A DNA stretch of 64,000 nt from positions 1,922,001 through 1,986,000 of the forward strand of contig NZ_JBISCD010000040.1 in NCBI RefSeq assembly GCF_044386045.1, in the 5' to 3' direction. A program made the translations under genes and the position numbers. Shown here in pieces: positions 60,969 through 64,000 of this stretch. Below the pieces are notes generated by a model, which saw only the letters and a list, made by a program, of their open reading frames with translations, was not told where the DNA came from and did no database searches. The stretch's first letter is position 1, and every line of letters begins with the position of its first letter. Source of the DNA: Thalassobellus sediminis (GTDB taxonomy: Bacteria > Bacteroidota > Bacteroidia > Flavobacteriales > Flavobacteriaceae).

Positions 60969-61192
60969 TTTTACTTATTATTTATAATATAAAATTAGGA
61001 ATAGTCGAAGAGCATTCACAAATATTTTATCAAACATAACCTTGTTAAAGTTAGTGTTTCAGAATTAATGAATACTAATTCTATCGTTTGGAGAAGTGGT
61101 GTTATTATAAAAAATAATTATATAATGTTAATTTTAAAAGAAAATATTTCGAAAATTACTTCATACTTGTTAAAAACAAATTCATTTTAAAG

Positions 61193-62203
61193 ATGAGAAT
61201 TGGACTAAACCCAAATAAAGATATACATTCTAAACCTTCAGATTATTTACACCAAGTCATTATCCCTGTTTATATCCCAAATCTAGAAGGCTATTTTACA
61301 GACAGTTTAAAAATTTTAAAATTATGTATAACTTCTCTATTTAATACGGTACATGATAAAACATTTATTACTATTGTAAATAATGGAAGCTGTCAAGCAG
61401 TTAAAGACTATTTAGAATCTTTATTTAATACTGGTAAAATACAGGAACTCATTCATACAGAAAACATAGGAAAGCTTAATTCAATTATTAAAGGTTTAGT
61501 TGGTAATGATATTGAGCTAGTTACTATATCAGATGCTGATGTGTTGTTTCTTCCTAATTGGCAACAAGAAACCGTTAAGATTTTTAACAATGTGCCTAAC
61601 GCAGGCGTTGTTGGCATTGTGCCTCAATTTAAAATGTATGAAAACTATTGTGGCAATGTGATATATGATAATTTGCTTAGTAAGAAATTAAAGTTTTTTG
61701 CAGTAAAAAACCCAGAAGCTTTAAAGAGATTTTACGATAGTATTGGTTGGGATCGTAATTATAATAAAGATTATTTAAAATATAATTTAGGTTTAGAAAT
61801 TAGCTCGGATTTATCTGTGTTAATTGGAGCTGGACATTTTGTAGCTACCTATAAAAAAAATGTGTTTAGTGTAATAACATCATTTTTAGGACATAAACTA
61901 GGAGGTGATAGCGAAGTTTACTTAGATAAAGCTCCATTAAAAAAAGACTATTGGCGATTAACTACTCTAGATAACTATGCGTATCACATGGGGAATACTT
62001 TTGAAGATTGGATGGAAGTTGTTTCTAAGCCTAGAGATTTTAGAGGAGAAGTAATATCAAATTTTAATATAAATAAAAAGACAAATAGTTTTAGTTATTT
62101 TTTGAAGAATAAACTGTTTGTTAAGTTTTTTTCTATTTCTTTTTTCAATAGGTTAATATTAAAATGGAAAGGATTACCAAAACAAGTGGTAAAAAAATAT
62201 TAA
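61193..62203 (+). CDS. GT2-like glycosyltransferase
   Basis: The protein has 336 residues. A GT-A start is visible as HQVIIPVYIPNLEGYFTDSL with an unusually long N-terminal extension (about 25 residues). The nucleotide-binding region is ITIVNNGSCQAVKDYLESL and VTISDADVLFLPNW (the DxD motif). The C-terminal part includes GGDSEVYLDKAPLKKDYW and AYHMGNTFEDW. It probably transfers a sugar; the change from the usual DDGSxD to NNGS indicates a distinct subgroup. It is followed by the next GT2 after 1 bp. Confidence 0.8.
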   Translation: MRIGLNPNKDIHSKPSDYLHQVIIPVYIPNLEGYFTDSLKILKLCITSLFNTVHDKTFITIVNNGSCQAVKDYLESLFNTGKIQELIHTENIGKLNSIIKGLVGNDIELVTISDADVLFLPNWQQETVKIFNNVPNAGVVGIVPQFKMYENYCGNVIYDNLLSKKLKFFAVKNPEALKRFYDSIGWDRNYNKDYLKYNLGLEISSDLSVLIGAGHFVATYKKNVFSVITSFLGHKLGGDSEVYLDKAPLKKDYWRLTTLDNYAYHMGNTFEDWMEVVSKPRDFRGEVISNFNINKKTNSFSYFLKNKLFVKFFSISFFNRLILKWKGLPKQVVKKY

Positions 62204-62204
62204 G

Positions 62205-63128
62205 ATGAAGAATAGTCCAGAATTCTCTATACTAATAACAACTAAAAACAGGTTAAAAGATTTAAAAGAAACGTTAAATCGACTCTCTAGTTTTATTAAA
62301 AATGATAATGTGGAATTTATTATTTGTGATGATGGTTCGTCTGATGGTACTTCAGATTATATTGAGGCTAATTATAGAACAATACGGTTAATAAAAAACA
62401 CAAAAAGCAAAGGGCTTATATTTAGCAGAAACAGATTGCTTAATGTAACAAAAGCAAAATATGCTATTACTTTAGATGATGATGCGCATATTGTATCACA
62501 TAATGCTTTAGAAATAATTTCTAAATTTTTTAATACCCATAAACAATGTGCTGTTATGGCATTTAGAATTTTTTGGGGAAAAGAAATGCCTGAACACACA
62601 AATCATACACTTAAAAATGAACGTGTAAAAGGCTTTGTAGGTTGTGGACATGTATGGCGTATGGATGCCTGGAGAGATATACCAAACTATCCAGATTGGT
62701 TTGTTTTTTATGGAGAAGAGGAATTTGCTAGTTTTAAGTTGTTTAAAAAAGATTGGGAAATATGGTTTGTTCCAGATGTTCTGGTGCATCATCGCGTAGA
62801 TATAAAATCAAGAATACACGATAAAGATTATATCACAAGATTAAGACGTTCGTTACGATCAGGTTGGTATTTGTATCTATTGTTTTATCCATTAAGGCTA
62901 ATTCCTAGGAAGTTAGTGTATACTTTATGGATGCAATTAAAGTTAAAAGTTTTTAAAGGAGATTTGAAAGCTTTTATAGCTATTTTAGGGGTTATTTTTG
63001 ATTTAATAATTAATGTTCCGAAATTATTAATTACAAGAAACGCTTTGACTAATTTACAGTACCAAAAATATATGAGTTTACCAGATTCAATTATTTATTG
63101 GCAACCATTAAAGAAACAAGAAAGATGA
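62205..63128 (+). CDS. glycosyltransferase family 2
   Basis: The protein has 307 residues. It begins FSILITTKNRLKDLKETLNR with ICDDGSSDGTSDYIE, and YAITLDDDAHIVSHNALEII as the DxD motif, then GCGHVWRMDAWRDI and FYGEEEFASFKLFKKDW (the ED motif). A C-terminal hydrophobic region around 225-260 may contact the membrane. It overlaps the start of the methyltransferase gene by four bases (ATGA). Confidence 0.92.
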   Translation: MKNSPEFSILITTKNRLKDLKETLNRLSSFIKNDNVEFIICDDGSSDGTSDYIEANYRTIRLIKNTKSKGLIFSRNRLLNVTKAKYAITLDDDAHIVSHNALEIISKFFNTHKQCAVMAFRIFWGKEMPEHTNHTLKNERVKGFVGCGHVWRMDAWRDIPNYPDWFVFYGEEEFASFKLFKKDWEIWFVPDVLVHHRVDIKSRIHDKDYITRLRRSLRSGWYLYLLFYPLRLIPRKLVYTLWMQLKLKVFKGDLKAFIAILGVIFDLIINVPKLLITRNALTNLQYQKYMSLPDSIIYWQPLKKQER

Positions 63129-63895
63129 GTATTGTGAATTTTTTTAAAAAAAATATGTCATATCAGCAGAAGCTGAAAATTAAATATAAATTAAGGTTTT
63201 TTAAAGCTTTCTTTTACTCATTTAATTTGTCTAAAATAGCAGTAACACATAAAACTGATAAGTTTGGGTATCATTTTTACACACCTCATTATCAAAATCA
63301 CTTTAAAAAGTATAAATTTAAAAGAAATAATATTTTAGAAATAGGCGTTGGAGGTTATGAAGATCCATTTATAGGAGGTAATTCTTTAAGAATGTGGAAA
63401 TCGTATTTTCCGTTTTCTAAAATATTTGCTTTAGATATATATGATAAATCATTTCTTCAAGAAAAAAGAATCAAAATTTTTAAAGGAAGTCAAGTAGATT
63501 TTGAATTTTTAAATGAAGTGACTAATGAGATTGGAGATATTGACCTTATTATTGATGATGGAAGTCATATAAATGAACATGTTATTGAAAGCTTTAAATA
63601 CCTTTTCCCTAAACTTAAAAAAGGAGGTGTTTATGTTGTAGAAGATACGCAAACATCATACTGGAAAGATTATGGAGGAGACTCAGTGAATTTTAATAAC
63701 AAGGAAACTATATATGGTTTTTTTAAATCGCTAATTGATTGTTTAAACAATGAAGAGTTTATTATTGATAATTACCAAAAATCGTATTATGATAAGCATA
63801 TTGTTGCAATGCATTTTTATCATAATATGATATTTATTTACAAAGGAGATAACAATGAATTATCTAATAAAGTAAGGCAAAATAAATTTAAGTAA
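63125..63895 (+). CDS. class I SAM-dependent methyltransferase (sugar O-methyltransferase-like)
   Basis: The protein has 256 residues from the ATG at 63125. The region HKTDKFGYHFYTPHYQNHF at about 42-60 followed by ILEIGVGGYEDPFIGGNSLRMW (SAM motif, 70-91), D104 in FALDIYDKS, and IIDDGSHINEHVIESF (the D-D-G-S-H motif, 144-148) and VYVVEDTQTSYWKD is the layout of the MycE/ElmMIII-type methyltransferases that methylate sugar hydroxyls on antibiotics and glycans. This suggests O-methylation of a sugar in the polymer. The start overlaps the previous gene by four bases; an upstream TTG at 63098 is less likely. The identity with that family is my reading, not a search result. Confidence 0.8.
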   Translation: MSIVNFFKKNMSYQQKLKIKYKLRFFKAFFYSFNLSKIAVTHKTDKFGYHFYTPHYQNHFKKYKFKRNNILEIGVGGYEDPFIGGNSLRMWKSYFPFSKIFALDIYDKSFLQEKRIKIFKGSQVDFEFLNEVTNEIGDIDLIIDDGSHINEHVIESFKYLFPKLKKGGVYVVEDTQTSYWKDYGGDSVNFNNKETIYGFFKSLIDCLNNEEFIIDNYQKSYYDKHIVAMHFYHNMIFIYKGDNNELSNKVRQNKFK

Positions 63896-63897
63896 TT

Positions 63898-64000
63898 ATG
63901 TTAGTCTTTTCAAATTTAGGAATAAAAGGGAATTTCGGAAATCAACTATTTCAAGTAGCCTCAACTATTGGAATAGCTAACAAGAATAGACATGAATTTA
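63898..64000 (+). CDS. glycosyltransferase family 11 (alpha-1,2-fucosyltransferase-like), partial
   Basis: Only the first 34 residues are inside the window: MLVFSNLGIKGNFGNQLFQV then ASTIGIANKNRHEF. The G-N-x-x-N-Q-L-F-Q sequence is the usual start of GT11 enzymes, which transfer fucose (or another sugar) to form alpha-1,2 links. The gene is cut by the right edge, so the catalytic part is unseen. It begins 2 bp after the methyltransferase stop and shows that the polysaccharide locus continues. Confidence 0.75.
   Translation, partial: MLVFSNLGIKGNFGNQLFQVASTIGIANKNRHEF

Noticed and set aside
61068..61190. A 40-codon frame ending two bases before the glycosyltransferase gene at 61193
   Set aside because: No signal, motif or family resemblance, and its composition is like the AT-rich spacer around it.
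1..64000. CRISPR arrays, tRNA or rRNA genes, prophage and insertion sequences
   Set aside because: No regular spacer-repeat array, cloverleaf, rRNA segment, transposase or integrase is visible.

Overview
The window looks like the chromosome of a marine-type member of the Flavobacteriaceae (Bacteroidota). The evidence is an AT-rich sequence, promoters of the TTG-19 bp-TAnnTTTG type (clearest before rpmB), few Shine-Dalgarno sequences, a long Bacteroidota-type SecA (about 1117 residues), an outer-membrane beta-barrel receptor with a carboxypeptidase-regulatory-like N-terminus, and the gene order rpmB-rpmG-DUF4295-ftsY-rimO. I see no rRNA, tRNA, CRISPR array, transposase, integrase or phage gene.

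Positions 1-37.8 kb are mostly housekeeping and general accessory genes on both strands: the start of a tRNA-dihydrouridine synthase, small lipoproteins and a CIA30-domain protein, a B12-binding radical SAM enzyme, an SDR/AraC pair, htpG, a KAS III enzyme, a TonB-dependent-type receptor, a CoA-binding protein convergent with a sodium:solute symporter, recR, a glycosyltransferase, a 2-oxoacid dehydrogenase E2, an exonuclease, a FAH-family/Hpt/CinA group, the ribosomal protein group with ftsY and rimO, a sulfite dehydrogenase pair (sorA-sorB-like) with a sterol-desaturase-like gene, secA, a cobalamin adenosyltransferase, a methyltransferase and an ABC-F ATPase. Many intergenic spaces hold strong terminator hairpins and dispersed repeats. 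One family of about 80-150 bp, bounded by GCGTTA...TAACGC, occurs four times; a shorter palindromic family resembles GTCATTCCTGC-GCAGGAATCT.

From 37.9 kb to the right edge, all genes lie on the + strand in one long, tightly packed surface-polysaccharide locus that continues beyond the window. In order: an outer-membrane polysaccharide export lipoprotein (Wza/OPX type), a Wzc-like chain-length regulator fused to a BY-kinase with a Tyr-Gly tail, CysQ and CysC (PAP phosphatase and APS kinase), an ABC exporter pair (Wzm/Wzt-like), a polysaccharide pyruvyl transferase, a DegT/DnrJ aminotransferase, a WbqC-family protein, a second divergent DegT-like protein, a sulfotransferase, and then about thirteen glycosyltransferases interspersed with two methyltransferases, ending in a truncated GT11 (alpha-1,2-fucosyltransferase-like) gene.

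The most interesting reading is that this locus makes an ABC-exported, probably sulfated (and possibly pyruvylated, methylated and aminosugar-containing) exopolysaccharide or capsule. It carries its own PAPS-making (CysC), PAPS-using (sulfotransferase) and PAP-clearing (CysQ) genes, together with a mixed export apparatus: Wza/Wzc plus Wzm/Wzt, with no Wzx, Wzy or initiating transferase visible. Function assignments come from motifs I can read in the proteins; no database search was run.
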